DNA of 64,000 nucleotides from Polaromonas jejuensis NBRC 106434 (GCF_001598235.1 NZ_BCYO01000011.1:62001-126000); one strand, 5' to 3'. Numbered from the stretch's first letter, positions 51,529 to 61,001 are shown. A program made the numbers and translations. The notes: generated by a model from the sequence alone, not told the origin.

Positions 51529-52713
51529 TCAAGTTTTCATCAAGGCCGCCAGGCTGGCCGCCAGTTCTTCGAGCTTGGCCAAATTGTGTACCGCCAGCAT
51601 GCCGTGCGCGTGGGCATGCAGCACCGCTGCGCCGCGCGCCAGCGGCGCGTAGCCGTCAAAACGTAACAAGGGGTTGAGCCAGAGCAAACGGCGGCTGCGC
51701 CGGCGCAGCCAGGCCAGCTCCTGTGCCAGATCGGCCGGCTCACCGGTGTCCAGGCCGTCGGTGATGACCAGCACAATGGTGCGGCGACCGACCAGGCGGC
51801 GCGCATGGTGCTCGCGCAAGCTGGCCAGCGAAGCGCCCAGCTGGGTGCCGCCGGCAAAGTCTTCAATAGCCAGGCTGGCATGCGCCAGCATCTCGTCGGT
51901 GTCGGCCTGGCGAAACGCCGGGGTCAAGTCGGTCAGGTGCATGCCGAAGGCAAACACATCGCGCTGCGGGTGGCGCCGCGTGGCCGCGTGCAAAAAAGCC
52001 AGCAGCAAACGGGCATAACGCTCCATCGAGCCCGATACATCGACCAGCACCAGCAAGGGCAGCGCCTGCTCGCGCCGCTGCAGGCGCGGCAGCTGCATCA
52101 GCTCGCCACCGGTGCGCGCGGCCCGGTGCATCACGCCCGGCCAGTGGATGCGTGCACCCAAGACTGCAGGGCGGCTGCGGCGCGAGGTAAACATGGGCAA
52201 GGGCAATTTGATGTCGCGCGCCAGCCGCTCGACCAAGCGGTATTCGGTGGCGGACAGCGCGTTGAAGTCGGCGTGCTGCAGGCGCTCAATATCGCTGGCC
52301 GTCATGGCCGCGTCAAACTCGACCTTCTGGTCTTCGGCAACTGGTTTGGCCTGCTGGCCGAAAGCTTTTTTCGGTGCCAGCGCCTCGCGCACGCGCGGCC
52401 GGCGTTTGCTTGCCTCGGCTTGGCCTTCGGCGCTGGGCAGCAGCTGGGCCAGCAGCTTGTTGGCCACTTTCGGGTCCTGGAAATACACATCGAACAGCTC
52501 GCGAAACACCAGGCGGTCCTGCTCGCGGCTGACCATGACGGCTTCAAAGGCCGCGCTCAAGTCTTCTTTGTCCGCGACACCCACCACCAGCGCCGCCTCT
52601 TTGGCCAGCGCAATGCGCTGGCTGTCGATTTTTACGCCGGCGCGGCGCAGCGCCCGGCCAAAACCGGTGATGTTGTCGGCCAGTTTGCCGCTGCGCGCGT
52701 CACCTAGCAACAT
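51529..52713 (-). CDS. coxE: CoxE, VWA-domain protein
   Basis: This 394-residue protein has a C-terminal von Willebrand factor A domain with the MIDAS start LLVLVDVSGSMERYARLLLA and the later VLVITDGLDTGEP. The N-terminal part is helical with a Lys-rich linker. CoxE works with the AAA+ ATPase CoxD in building the active site of CO dehydrogenase. It follows coxD after a 105-base gap that holds a dispersed repeat. Confidence 0.93.
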   Translation of the reverse strand: MLLGDARSGKLADNITGFGRALRRAGVKIDSQRIALAKEAALVVGVADKEDLSAAFEAVMVSREQDRLVFRELFDVYFQDPKVANKLLAQLLPSAEGQAEASKRRPRVREALAPKKAFGQQAKPVAEDQKVEFDAAMTASDIERLQHADFNALSATEYRLVERLARDIKLPLPMFTSRRSRPAVLGARIHWPGVMHRAARTGGELMQLPRLQRREQALPLLVLVDVSGSMERYARLLLAFLHAATRRHPQRDVFAFGMHLTDLTPAFRQADTDEMLAHASLAIEDFAGGTQLGASLASLREHHARRLVGRRTIVLVITDGLDTGEPADLAQELAWLRRRSRRLLWLNPLLRFDGYAPLARGAAVLHAHAHGMLAVHNLAKLEELAASLAALMKT

Positions 52714-52715
52714 GG

Positions 52716-52797
52716 AGCCCCCACGCTTGTCGCTTCGCGTACTTCGCTGCCCCCCGAGGGGGCTAATTTCCCTTGGGGCGGCCCGGCGGGAAATTGC
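52716..52797. repeat. dispersed GC-rich repeat (family 1) between coxD and coxE
   Basis: GCCCCCACGCTTG, then GCTGCCCCCCGAGGGGGCT, then TTGGGGCGGCCCGGCGG: nearly the same blocks as the copy inside kdpB at 6606-6690. It fills most of the coxD-coxE gap. Confidence 0.8.
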
Positions 52798-52818
52798 GTG
52801 GCGCTCACGGTCAGCATC

Positions 52819-53721
52819 TCACGCGGTCTCTTCGTGGGGCTTGAGCAATTCCACCGCCATCTCGTGCGTCAGCGCCGCCACGTCTTCGCGCTGTTTGAAC
52901 AAAATGCCTGCGGTATCGGCCACCACCTCGGGGTCCACCACCAGCGTGTCCAGCGCCACCAGGGCCTTTGCCCATTCAACGCTTTCGGCGATGCCAGGCG
53001 CGCGCTGGAAGGCATTGCCAAACGGCGAGCGGCGCAGCCGGTCTACAAAGCCGGCGACCTGGGCCGACAGCAGCTCGCCGGCCTGCGGCACCTGGCTCCG
53101 CACAATTGCCAGTTCGCGCTCACGGTCGGGGTAGTCGAGCCAGTGGTAGAGGCAGCGCCGCTTGACGGCGTCGTTGAGTTCGCGCGTACGGTTGCTGGTG
53201 AGAATGGTCACCGGCGTCGCTTCGGCGCGCACCGTGCCGATTTCCGGAATGCTGACCTGGTACTCGCCCAGGTACTCCAGCAAAAAGGCTTCGAAGGGCT
53301 CATCGGCCCGGTCGACCTCGTCGATCAGCAGCACCGCGCCCGGCGCCGGCGTCTGCAGCGCCTGCAGCAGGGGCCGGCGGATCAGGTAGCGGTCCTGGTA
53401 GACCTCGCGCTCCACGTCGGCGGCATCGCTGTGGCCTTCGACGGCCCGCATGTGCAGCAGCTGGGCGGCGTAGTTCCACTCATAGAGCGCCTCCCGCTGC
53501 TCCAGCCCGTCATAGCACTGCAGGCGTAGCAATTGCCGCTGCAGCGCCACGGCCAACGCCTTGGCCAGCTCGGTCTTGCCGACGCCAGGCTCGCCCTCCA
53601 GCAGCAGCGGGCGCTGCAGCTTGAGCGCGAGGAATACCGCCGTGGCAAGGCGGCGATCGGCAAAGTAACCGGCGCCCTGCAGCGCCTGCGTCAACGCATC
53701 AATGCTTGGGAAAGGTGTCAT
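52819..53721 (-). CDS. coxD: CoxD, MoxR-type AAA+ ATPase
   Basis: A 300-residue AAA+ chaperone with Walker A GEPGVGKT (residues 43-50), Walker B VLLIDEVDRADE, and the sensor region TILTSNRTRELNDAVKRRC. It acts with CoxE in maturation of the molybdenum site. The first ATG is at 53721; a GTG 17 codons earlier extends into a family 2 repeat and is less likely. Order coxM-coxD-coxE is conserved in cox clusters. Confidence 0.92.
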   Translation of the reverse strand: MTPFPSIDALTQALQGAGYFADRRLATAVFLALKLQRPLLLEGEPGVGKTELAKALAVALQRQLLRLQCYDGLEQREALYEWNYAAQLLHMRAVEGHSDAADVEREVYQDRYLIRRPLLQALQTPAPGAVLLIDEVDRADEPFEAFLLEYLGEYQVSIPEIGTVRAEATPVTILTSNRTRELNDAVKRRCLYHWLDYPDRERELAIVRSQVPQAGELLSAQVAGFVDRLRRSPFGNAFQRAPGIAESVEWAKALVALDTLVVDPEVVADTAGILFKQREDVAALTHEMAVELLKPHEETA

Positions 53722-53746
53722 CAAATCGCTTGGCCATTCTTCTGTC

Positions 53747-53800
53747 GCTATCAATTCAGTAGCTGCTTGCACCCAACCCTAAAGGGCTACAGGCATAAAA
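53747..53800. repeat. composite repeat (family 2) between coxM and coxD
   Basis: GCTATCAATTCAGTAGC, then TTGCACCCAACCCTAAAGGGC, then TACAGGCATAAAA. It has the same three blocks as the other family 2 copies and lies just upstream of the coxD start. Confidence 0.65.
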
Positions 53801-53839
53801 CGCTTGCAAATACCAGCAAAACAGCGCCTGCAGCCCGGA

Positions 53840-54631
53840 TCAAGCCAGCGCCTTGGCCACGCCGCGCTGCGCCTGCACGCTGATCAGGTTGGCGCGGTAA
53901 GCCGCCGTGGCATGGATGTCGCTGTTGAGGTCAGCCGCATCGATCGTGACGGCCGCTGCCGCTTCCGGCGTGAAGCTTTTGCTCAAGGCATCTTCCAGCG
54001 CCTGGTGGCGGAACACGCCGTTGGCCGCGCCGGTGATGGCCACGCGCACACCGGCATCAAACTGCGCAATGAACACACCAACCAGCGCAAAACGCGAGGC
54101 CGGCTGCTTGAACTTCATGTAGGCCGCGCGCTTGGGGATGGGAAAGCTGATGGCGGTGATCAGCTCGCCCTCGTTCAGCGCGGTGGCAAACATGCCGAGG
54201 AAAAAGTCGTCGGCGGCAATCTGGCGCGCGGTCGTGTGAAGGGTCGCGCCCAGCCCCAGCACCGCGCTCGGGTAACAGGCGGCCGGGTCGTTGTTGGCCA
54301 CGGAGCCGCCCAGCGTGCCCATCGCGCGCACCTGCCGGTCGCCGATGTGCGCTGCCATGTCGGCCAGCGCGGGTAAGGCCGCCTTCAGTTCGGCGTTGTC
54401 GGCCACATCGGCGTGGCGCGTCATGGCACCGATCACGAAGGCATTGCCCTCGCGCCGGATGCCGCTGAGTTCCTTGATGCCGCTCAGGTCGACCAGCTGC
54501 TCAGGGCTGGAAAGGCGCATCTTCATCGACGCCAGCAGGGTCTGGCCGCCGGCCAGCGGCTTGGCGCCGGCGGCGGCCAGCTTGGCGGCATCGGCCAGGG
54601 TGGCGGGGCGTTCCAGGGTGAATGCATACAT
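53840..54631 (-). CDS. coxM: CoxM-like FAD-binding subunit
   Basis: The 263-residue medium subunit of a xanthine-oxidase-family dehydrogenase. FAD motifs are AGGQT at 27-31 and TLGGS at 106-110 (in GTLGGSVANNDPAACYPS). The size fits CoxM (about 280). It follows coxL by 22 bases, giving the order S-L-M that is typical of form II clusters. Confidence 0.95.
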   Translation of the reverse strand: MYAFTLERPATLADAAKLAAAGAKPLAGGQTLLASMKMRLSSPEQLVDLSGIKELSGIRREGNAFVIGAMTRHADVADNAELKAALPALADMAAHIGDRQVRAMGTLGGSVANNDPAACYPSAVLGLGATLHTTARQIAADDFFLGMFATALNEGELITAISFPIPKRAAYMKFKQPASRFALVGVFIAQFDAGVRVAITGAANGVFRHQALEDALSKSFTPEAAAAVTIDAADLNSDIHATAAYRANLISVQAQRGVAKALA

Positions 54632-54653
54632 GGCGGTTGCTCCTTGGAAGGTT

Positions 54654-57029
54654 TCAGGGTTTGGCAGCCTGGATGGCTTCCCAGACGCGGCCGGGCGAAG
54701 CGGGCATGTCGAAGTCGGTCACGCCCAGCGGCTTGAGGGCATCGAGCACGGCATTGATCACCGCCGGCGGCGAGCCGATGGCGCCGGCCTCGCCGCAGCC
54801 CTTGGCGCCCAGCGGGTTGTGGCTGCAGGGCGTGCACAGCGTGGCCAGCGTGAAGTGGGGCAGGTCGTCGGCGCGCGGCAGCGCGTAGTCCATCAGGGAG
54901 CCGGTCAGCAGCTGGCCGGACTCCTCGTCGTACACGCAGCGTTCCAGCAGCGCCTGCCCGATGCCCTGCACCAGGCCGCCATGCACCTGCCCTTCGACAA
55001 TCATCGGGTTGATGATGTTGCCGAAGTCGTCCACGGCGGTGAAGCGGTCCACCCGCACTTCGCCGGTGGCCGGATCGATCTCCACTTCGCAGATGTAGGT
55101 GCCGGCCGGGAAGGTGAAGTTGGTCGGGTCGTAAAACGCCGTCTCGTTCAGGCCGGGCTCCAGCTTGTCGAGCGGGTAGTTGTGCGGCACGTAGGCCGTC
55201 AGCGCGACCTGGCCGAAGCTGACTTTCTTGTCGGTGCCCTTGATGGTGAATTCGCCGTTGGCAAACTCCACGTCGGCGTCGCTGGCCTCCATCAAGTGGG
55301 CGGCGATTTTCCTGGCCTTGGCCTCTATCTTGTCGAGCGCCTTCATGATGGCCGTGCCGCCGACCGCCAGCGAGCGCGAGCCGTAGGTGCCCATGCCGAA
55401 AGGCACACGCCCGGTATCGCCGTGCACCACGTCCACCTGATCGACCGAAATGCCCAGACGCGCGGCCACGACCTGGGCAAAGGTGGTTTCATGCCCCTGC
55501 CCGTGGCTGTGCGAACCGGTGAACACGGTGACGCTACCGGTGGGATGCACCCGCACCTCGCCGCACTCGAACAAACCGGCGCGTGCACCCAGCGCGCCGG
55601 CAATGTTGCTAGGCGCCAGGCCGCAGGCTTCGATGTAGCTGGAGTAGCCGATGCCGCGCTTTTTACCCGCGGCTTCGGTCGCCGCCCTGCGCTGCGCAAA
55701 TCCGGCCACGTCAGCCAGCTCATTGGCCCGCGCCAGCAGGGCGCGGAAGTCGCCGACGTCGTACTGCAGCGCCACCGGCGTCTGGTAGGGGAACTGCGTC
55801 ACCATGTTGCGCCGGCGGATTTCGTCCTGCGCCAAGCCCAGCTCCCAGCCGGCGCGTGTCACCAGCCGCTCCAGCAGGTAGGTTGCTTCGGGGCGGCCGG
55901 CGCCGCGGTAGGCATCGACCGGTGCGGTGTTGGTGAACCAGGCATCGACCTCGACATAAATCTGCGGCGTAGTGTACTGGCCGGCCAGCAGGGTCGCGTA
56001 CAAAATGGTCGGAATGGCCGGCGCAAAGGTCGACAGGTAAGCGCCCATGTTGGCGTCGGTGTGCACGCGCAGCGCGAGGAACTTGCCGTCTTTGCCAAGC
56101 GCCATTTCGGCATGGCTGGCATGGTCGCGGCCATGGGCATCGCAGACAAAGGCTTCGCTGCGGTCGGCCGTCCACTTGATGTTGCGGTTGAGCTTTTTCG
56201 AGGCCCAGGTCAGGCACACGTCTTCGGCATAAAGATAAATCTTGGAGCCGAAGCCGCCGCCCACATCGGGCGCAATCACGCGCACCTTGTGTTCGGGCAG
56301 GCCCATCACAAACGCCGTCAGCAGCAGGCGCTCGACGTGCGGATTCTGGTTGGCCACGTACAACGTGTATTCGTCGGTGGCGCGGCTATAGGAGCCGATC
56401 ACGGCGCGCGGCTCCATGGCATTGGGAACGAGACGGTTGTTGATCAAATCAAGTTGGGTCACATGCGCGGCCCCGGCAAAAGCCGCGTCGACCTGCGCCT
56501 TGTCGCCTATCGCCCATTTGAAGCAATGGTTGTCGGGGGCGACATCGTGCAGGGTCGCAGCCTTGGCGGCATCGGTCACCTTGACGACGGCGCTCAGCAC
56601 CTCGTAGTCCACCTCCACCAGCTCGGCGGCGTTTTTGGCCTGCTCCAGCGTCTCGGCCACCACCATGGCCACATGGTCGCCGACATAGCGCACCTTGCCC
56701 TGCGCCAGGATCGGGTGCGGCGGCTCCTTCATCGGCGTGCCGGAGGTAGAGGTGATCAGCCAGCCGCAAGGCAGGCCGTTGATCTTGTCGGCCGCCACAT
56801 CCGCGCCGACAAACACACCCAGCACGCCCGGGGCCGCCTTGGCGGGGGCGGTGTTGATGCTTTTGATGCTGGCGTGCGCATGCGGCGAACGCACAAACAC
56901 CGCGTAGCTCTGGTTGGCCAGCGTGATGTCATCGGTGTACTGCCCACCACCGGTGAGAAAGCGGTAGTCTTCCTTGCGAAGGACGGAAGCGCCAATATTG
57001 GGCAGGTTGACAAAATCGGATGCACCCAT
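54654..57029 (-). CDS. coxL: CoxL-like large subunit, form II signature
   Basis: This 791-residue molybdopterin subunit has the active-site loop [17 protein letters not shown] near residue 372. AYRGAGR marks form II CO-dehydrogenase-like proteins; form I, proven for CO, has AYxCSFR. Other cofactor motifs are [17 protein letters not shown] and [12 protein letters not shown], and the catalytic Glu is in [15 protein letters not shown]. Because the form I Cu-binding Cys is absent, CO oxidation is uncertain and another aldehyde- or aromatic-type substrate is possible. AGGAG lies 8 bases before the ATG. Confidence 0.94.
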   Translation of the reverse strand: MGASDFVNLPNIGASVLRKEDYRFLTGGGQYTDDITLANQSYAVFVRSPHAHASIKSINTAPAKAAPGVLGVFVGADVAADKINGLPCGWLITSTSGTPMKEPPHPILAQGKVRYVGDHVAMVVAETLEQAKNAAELVEVDYEVLSAVVKVTDAAKAATLHDVAPDNHCFKWAIGDKAQVDAAFAGAAHVTQLDLINNRLVPNAMEPRAVIGSYSRATDEYTLYVANQNPHVERLLLTAFVMGLPEHKVRVIAPDVGGGFGSKIYLYAEDVCLTWASKKLNRNIKWTADRSEAFVCDAHGRDHASHAEMALGKDGKFLALRVHTDANMGAYLSTFAPAIPTILYATLLAGQYTTPQIYVEVDAWFTNTAPVDAYRGAGRPEATYLLERLVTRAGWELGLAQDEIRRRNMVTQFPYQTPVALQYDVGDFRALLARANELADVAGFAQRRAATEAAGKKRGIGYSSYIEACGLAPSNIAGALGARAGLFECGEVRVHPTGSVTVFTGSHSHGQGHETTFAQVVAARLGISVDQVDVVHGDTGRVPFGMGTYGSRSLAVGGTAIMKALDKIEAKARKIAAHLMEASDADVEFANGEFTIKGTDKKVSFGQVALTAYVPHNYPLDKLEPGLNETAFYDPTNFTFPAGTYICEVEIDPATGEVRVDRFTAVDDFGNIINPMIVEGQVHGGLVQGIGQALLERCVYDEESGQLLTGSLMDYALPRADDLPHFTLATLCTPCSHNPLGAKGCGEAGAIGSPPAVINAVLDALKPLGVTDFDMPASPGRVWEAIQAAKP

Positions 57030-57128
57030 GTCTGTACTCCTGAGAAATTAAATCACCCGGTTCACAGCGGCTCGCGCGCCGGCAGCGCATTTGGACAGCG
57101 GCAGCAGACGGCGACGGACGGCGGCAAG

Positions 57129-57596
57129 CTAGGCCGCCATGGCGGCAGCCCCCTGCTGCACGGCCTTGACAATGTTCTGGTAGCCGGTGCAGCGGCAAAT
57201 GTTGCCTTCCAGCTGTTCGCGGATTTCGCCCTCGGTCGCCTTGGGGTGATGCTGGCAAAGGTCGACCGCGCTCATCACCATGCCGGTGGTGCAGAAGCCG
57301 CACTGCAGGCCGTGGCATTCCTTGAACGCCGCCTGCATCGGGTGCAGCGTGCCGTCCGCCCGGGCCAGGCCTTCGATGGTGGTGATGTCGGCGCCTATCG
57401 CCTGGGCGGCCAGGATGTTGCAGGACTTGACGGCCCGCCCATTCATGAGGACCGTGCAAGCGCCGCACTGGGCAGTATCGCAGCCGACATGGGTCCCGGT
57501 GAGCTGGAGTTGCTCGCGCAGCACCTGCACCAGCAGCGTGTTGGGGGGTGTCTCAACGCTGGCGGATTTCCCGTTGACTTTGAGCTGAACTTGCAT
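57129..57596 (-). CDS. coxS: CoxS-like [2Fe-2S] subunit
   Basis: A 155-residue iron-sulfur subunit with two [2Fe-2S] clusters. The first uses Cys 39, 44, 47 and 59 ([13 protein letters not shown]) and the second uses Cys 99, 102, 134 and 136 ([21 protein letters not shown]). The Met at 57596 ([10 protein letters not shown]) is the normal start; the frame opens 22 codons earlier. It is the first gene of the cox operon. Confidence 0.95.
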   Translation of the reverse strand: MQVQLKVNGKSASVETPPNTLLVQVLREQLQLTGTHVGCDTAQCGACTVLMNGRAVKSCNILAAQAIGADITTIEGLARADGTLHPMQAAFKECHGLQCGFCTTGMVMSAVDLCQHHPKATEGEIREQLEGNICRCTGYQNIVKAVQQGAAAMAA

Positions 57597-57667
57597 GGGC
57601 TTGTCTCCTGTTGGCTTTGGGCTACGGACAGAACAGATCCATTGTTGAATTGACGACCTCACGCTGC

Positions 57668-57685
57668 CCTAGGTTAAACCCTAGG
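57668..57685. promoter_or_regulatory. paired CCTAGG palindromes upstream of coxS
   Basis: Two CCTAGG hexamers (57668-57673 and 57680-57685) flank TTAAAC, in the region between coxS and the divergent regulator remnant. CTAG is rare in bacterial DNA, so two copies in register suggest a regulator site for the cox operon. Confidence 0.35.
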
Positions 57686-57716
57686 ATGTTTGCCAAGCCC
57701 CGCTGAAGCTCTCAAA

Positions 57717-57995
57717 ATGAAACAATCAGTGACACCCCTCCCAGCGCATCGATGCCAGGTCTGCAACAGTGCATGCGCCCCGCATCCACCGGATCTCACA
57801 CGCAGGGTGTCCGTCCTCCCGCCGTCTTCCGAACAACGCCTCCAGCAGATCGCGCGAGCCCGTCAGGCGGTGCTGCAAGAGGGCCAAAGCCTGCCTGGCG
57901 CCTGCGCCAACCCGTGGATTGAACGCTCCTGGCAGCGCTGCCTGGCCAACGGGAAAAGCCGGAACCGGCGCTCAGCTTCGATGCGCCCTGATCCT
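57717..57995 (+). pseudogene. N-terminal remnant of an AcoR-type sigma-54 activator
   Basis: EQRLQQIARARQAVLQEGQ followed by NPWIERSWQRCLANGK matches the very start of AcoR-like sigma-54-dependent regulators (arginine-rich helix, then SWxRC). After this the frame breaks, and the GAF, AAA+ and DNA-binding domains are missing; the next gene on the minus strand begins at once. Such regulators commonly face form II cox clusters, so this operon has probably lost its local regulator. Confidence 0.65.
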
Positions 57996-58064
57996 GATGC
58001 AACACCGCACGCTGAGAGGTCGGCTTCGGCGTCCCTGCTGCACCCCGACCTGCGCTTGCAGGCT

Positions 58065-58556
58065 TTAGTGCTGGTGCGCTGCGGACGCGCTTTTGCCCTG
58101 AGCCTGGCCCCCAGTGGCAGCAGCGCCGGGCGCCACCGTGCTGACCGGCACGGTTAGCTCAAGCTTGCTTTCAGTGCCTTTGGCGTCCCTGAAGCGCAGG
58201 GTCAGCGGCACCTGGCTGCCCTTGGGCAGGGGCTGCTTCAGATCCATCAGCATCACGTGGTAGCCGCCGGACTTGAGTTCCACCGTTTGACCGGCCGGCA
58301 AATCGAGCACCGGCAGAGCGCGCATGGTCATGACGTCAGCCGTCATCTTCATTTCATGGACCTCGGCCACGCCCGCCACGGGCGAGGAGATGCCCACCAA
58401 TTGCGCGCGCTCCCTGCTGGTGATCTTCATGAAAGCCCCCGTGCCCTTTTGCCCCGCCACGGTGCTGCGCACCCAGGCATCCCTGACTTCGACAGTTTGT
58501 GCATACAGGGTGCCGCAGGCCAGGGCCATTAGGGCCGCCAACAATTTGAATTTCAT
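58065..58556 (-). CDS. PCu(A)C-type periplasmic copper chaperone
   Basis: The 163-residue protein has a signal peptide (residues 1-19, ending LYAQ) and a PCuAC domain with the copper ligands of the H(M)x10MxxHxM type (HEMKMTADVMTMR and GGYHVMLMDLKQ). A His-ending tail (SAAHQH) may add metal affinity. PCuAC proteins pass Cu(I) to cytochrome oxidase or other cuproenzymes. Its domain is closely similar to the second half of the next gene. Confidence 0.93.
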   Translation of the reverse strand: MKFKLLAALMALACGTLYAQTVEVRDAWVRSTVAGQKGTGAFMKITSRERAQLVGISSPVAGVAEVHEMKMTADVMTMRALPVLDLPAGQTVELKSGGYHVMLMDLKQPLPKGSQVPLTLRFRDAKGTESKLELTVPVSTVAPGAAATGGQAQGKSASAAHQH

Positions 58557-58618
58557 GGTGTTCTCCGGTAGACAGGATTAAAAAATAGCCGGACTATGTA
58601 ACACCGGCCTGATGCGGT

Positions 58619-59596
58619 TCAGTGTTGATGGGCGCTGTGATCCTGCTCGCCGGCGTTGGTGGCAAGCGCCGATGCGCCCGGCGCCGAAGCCGCGACCGGC
58701 ACCTTCAACTCGACCCGGCTTTCCAGCCCTTTCGCGTCCTTGAATGTCAGGGTCATGGGCACCGTGCTGCCTGCGGCCAGCGGCTGCTTGAGGTCCATCA
58801 GCATCACATGGTAAGCGCCTAACTTGAGTTCCACCGGTTTACCGGCGGGCAAGTCAATACCCGCCACCCGGCGCATTTTCATGACATCGCCTTCCAGTTT
58901 CATTTCATGCACTTCGGCCACACCGGCCACCGGGGAGGACACGCCCACCAGGCGCGTCGCGGTCCTGGCCGTGACGGTCATGAAAGCGCCGCTGCCCTTC
59001 TGGCCGGCCACCGTGCTGCGCACCCAGGCCCCCTGCACATCCACCGGCTGGCCCGAGTCTGCCACCCGTGCGGCGCCCGTCACTTCCAGCAAGGCGGCGG
59101 GCGATTTCAGGCCTTTGGCCGAGGTGCCCGACGCGGGCACTTCGCTCCAGTCCATGCTGCCGCTTTCACAGGTCTGCAGCACCTTGAACCACAGGGGCCC
59201 GGCCGTCTCGGGCAGCTTGCCGCGCAGCATGAACTCGTCGAAATGGGCGTCCTGCAGCGCCGCCTCCTTGCTGGCCGCCGTCCAGCTCACGACTGTCACG
59301 TCTTCAGTCACCTGCTTGCCGTGGTTGTCATAGGGTTTGGCGAGTTTTCCCAGCTTGGTCGTCAAGGTCCAGCCGGCCTTGGGGTAAGGCCTGGCGCCCT
59401 GAAAGCCGGCCGGAATCTGCACCGAGATGCCGGTGGTGGCCGAGCCCTCGCAGCCATGGCCGACCTGAAAAACAGCTTTGTACATGCTCCCGGCCGGGGC
59501 ACTCTTACTCTCCAGAACAATATGAGAAAAAGAGGGTGAAGCCAGCATGCAAACTGCGCTAGCAGCTATTATTTTTATAGCAATTGAGCGTGTCAT
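58619..59596 (-). CDS. YcnI (DUF1775) - PCuAC fusion copper protein
   Basis: A 325-residue exported protein. Residues 1-24 are the signal peptide; the mature chain is predicted to start at His in SFS/HIVLESKSAPAG, the N-terminal His of YcnI-type copper-binding domains (residues 25-165, with VQIPAGFQGARPYPKAGWT). Residues 190-310 are a PCuAC domain (AWVRSTVAGQKGSGAFM, VHEMKLEGDVMKMR, AYHVMLMDLKQ). The tail ends DHSAHQH. The hydrophobic part of the signal peptide (AIKIIAASA) is encoded by a family 2 dispersed repeat. The Met at 59596 is preferred over one 19 codons upstream. Confidence 0.92.
   Translation of the reverse strand: MTRSIAIKIIAASAVCMLASPSFSHIVLESKSAPAGSMYKAVFQVGHGCEGSATTGISVQIPAGFQGARPYPKAGWTLTTKLGKLAKPYDNHGKQVTEDVTVVSWTAASKEAALQDAHFDEFMLRGKLPETAGPLWFKVLQTCESGSMDWSEVPASGTSAKGLKSPAALLEVTGAARVADSGQPVDVQGAWVRSTVAGQKGSGAFMTVTARTATRLVGVSSPVAGVAEVHEMKLEGDVMKMRRVAGIDLPAGKPVELKLGAYHVMLMDLKQPLAAGSTVPMTLTFKDAKGLESRVELKVPVAASAPGASALATNAGEQDHSAHQH
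59559..59582. repeat. family 2 repeat encoding a signal peptide core
   Basis: GCTAGCAGCTATTATTTTTATAGC; on the coding strand GCTATAAAAATAATAGCTGCTAGC gives Ala-Ile-Lys-Ile-Ile-Ala-Ala-Ser. It is the same palindrome as the intergenic copies. Confidence 0.7.
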
Positions 59597-59682
59597 GATT
59601 AATCCAGACTTTGAAAAATACAGCAAAAGACGTGCTGACCACCAGGTCAACACGCAACAAACCTCTGCAGAGGCGGCTCAGT

Positions 59683-60060
59683 TCAAAGTGCAGGCGGCCC
59701 GCGGCTGAAGGGCAGCCCGGGTATGGCGGCATCGGCAGCCGCCGGGAGGTGCACAGCGGCCACGCGCTGGCCGGGGAAACAGGGAATGGCAATGACAGGC
59801 AGCGGCGGCGGCGCCAGCCCCAAGGAGGCGCACCAATCGCAGTGCGAGCCGGTCGGCGCGACGTCGCCGGAGCCGGAATCCGCATGACTCGCCGAGAGCG
59901 TGTTGACGCTGCACAGCCCACCGAGCTTGCCGGTGCGCACCTCTTCGGCCAGCATGGACACCGGCGCCAGCAGCGCCGACAGCACGGCGAGAAAGCTCAG
60001 CCAGACGGCAAGGCGTTTCCACAGGGTCAGCGGCAAAACGGAGGATGGGTGTGAGCGCAC
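59683..60060 (-). CDS. DUF2946-like exported protein
   Basis: A 125-residue protein with an N-terminal membrane/signal segment (WLSFLAVLSALLAPVSMLA) and the HCDWCAS motif (His 73, Cys 74, Cys 77) of DUF2946 proteins, which often lie beside copper genes. It heads the copper cluster, 86 bases before the YcnI-PCuAC gene. It is probably periplasmic and metal-related; the function is not established. Confidence 0.8.
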   Translation of the reverse strand: MRSHPSSVLPLTLWKRLAVWLSFLAVLSALLAPVSMLAEEVRTGKLGGLCSVNTLSASHADSGSGDVAPTGSHCDWCASLGLAPPPLPVIAIPCFPGQRVAAVHLPAAADAAIPGLPFSRGPPAL

Positions 60061-60152
60061 GGCGAAATTATAAGTACCGCATCCCGCTGGAATACGGCCC
60101 GCCCTGCTCCTTTATTGAGAGGGTGCACCCGCCCCTTGGGAGCGGCCTACCC

Positions 60153-61001
60153 CTACTTCGTGGCGTTCGGGAAGAACAGCTGCTGGCCGTTGATCTTGTA
60201 GCCGGCGATCGCGGCCTGGCCGGCGGGGGAAATCACCCAGTCGACAAACTTCTGGCCTTCAACCGCCCTGGTTTGCGGATGTTTGGCCGGGTTGACCAGC
60301 ATCACGCCGTACTGGTTGAAGAGGCGCGTATCGCCTTCGACCAGGATCGTCAGGTCGGCGCGGTTCTTGAACGACAGCCAGGTGCCGCGGTCTGCCAGCA
60401 CATAGCCGCCGGTGCTGGCGGCGATGTTGAGGGCCGGCCCCATGCCACAGCCGCAGGCTTTGTAGTTGGCAAATGCAGGTGCGCTGGCCGGTGTCTCAAT
60501 CCCTGCGGTTTTCCAGTAACGCAACTCGGCCGCGTGCGTGCCGCTGCGGTCGCCGCGCGAGACGAAATTGGCGTTGGCGGCGCCGAGCTTCTTCAGCGCC
60601 TCGACAATGTCCCTGCCCTTGGCGCCGGCCGGATCGGCGGCGGGCCCGACGAGGATGAAGTCGTTGTACATCACCGGAAAGCGCTTCACGGCATGGCCTT
60701 CGGCGACCACTTTTTCTTCGGCCACCTGGTCGTGCACAAACAGCACATCGGCATCGCCGCGGCGGCCCATGTCTATGGCCTGGCCGGTGCCGACGGCCAC
60801 CACCTTCACATCAATGCCGGTGGCCTTCTTGAACTCGGGCAGCAGGTAGGGGAACAGTCCGGACTGCTCGGTGGAGGTGGTGGAGGCGACCACGATGGCG
60901 GGCGCTTGCGCTATCGAAAGCGTAGCCGACAGCGCAAGTGAGACAAGGGCTAGCGCCTTGAAAGATTGCAAAGTCGTGGTCATCGTGCTGAAACCGTTCA
61001 T
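60153..61001 (-). CDS. tupA: tungstate-type ABC transporter binding protein
   Basis: This 282-residue periplasmic protein has a signal peptide ending SIAQA and the TupA signature VVASTTSTEQSGLFPYLLP, then VAVGTGQAIDMGRRGDADVL, FVSRGDRSGTHAAELRYW and KTAGIETP. The TTTS-like motif binds oxyanions, with tungstate preferred in known TupA proteins. AGGAG precedes the ATG, and its start overlaps the ATPase stop by four bases. It is the last gene of the transporter operon. Confidence 0.94.
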   Translation of the reverse strand: MNGFSTMTTTLQSFKALALVSLALSATLSIAQAPAIVVASTTSTEQSGLFPYLLPEFKKATGIDVKVVAVGTGQAIDMGRRGDADVLFVHDQVAEEKVVAEGHAVKRFPVMYNDFILVGPAADPAGAKGRDIVEALKKLGAANANFVSRGDRSGTHAAELRYWKTAGIETPASAPAFANYKACGCGMGPALNIAASTGGYVLADRGTWLSFKNRADLTILVEGDTRLFNQYGVMLVNPAKHPQTRAVEGQKFVDWVISPAGQAAIAGYKINGQQLFFPNATK

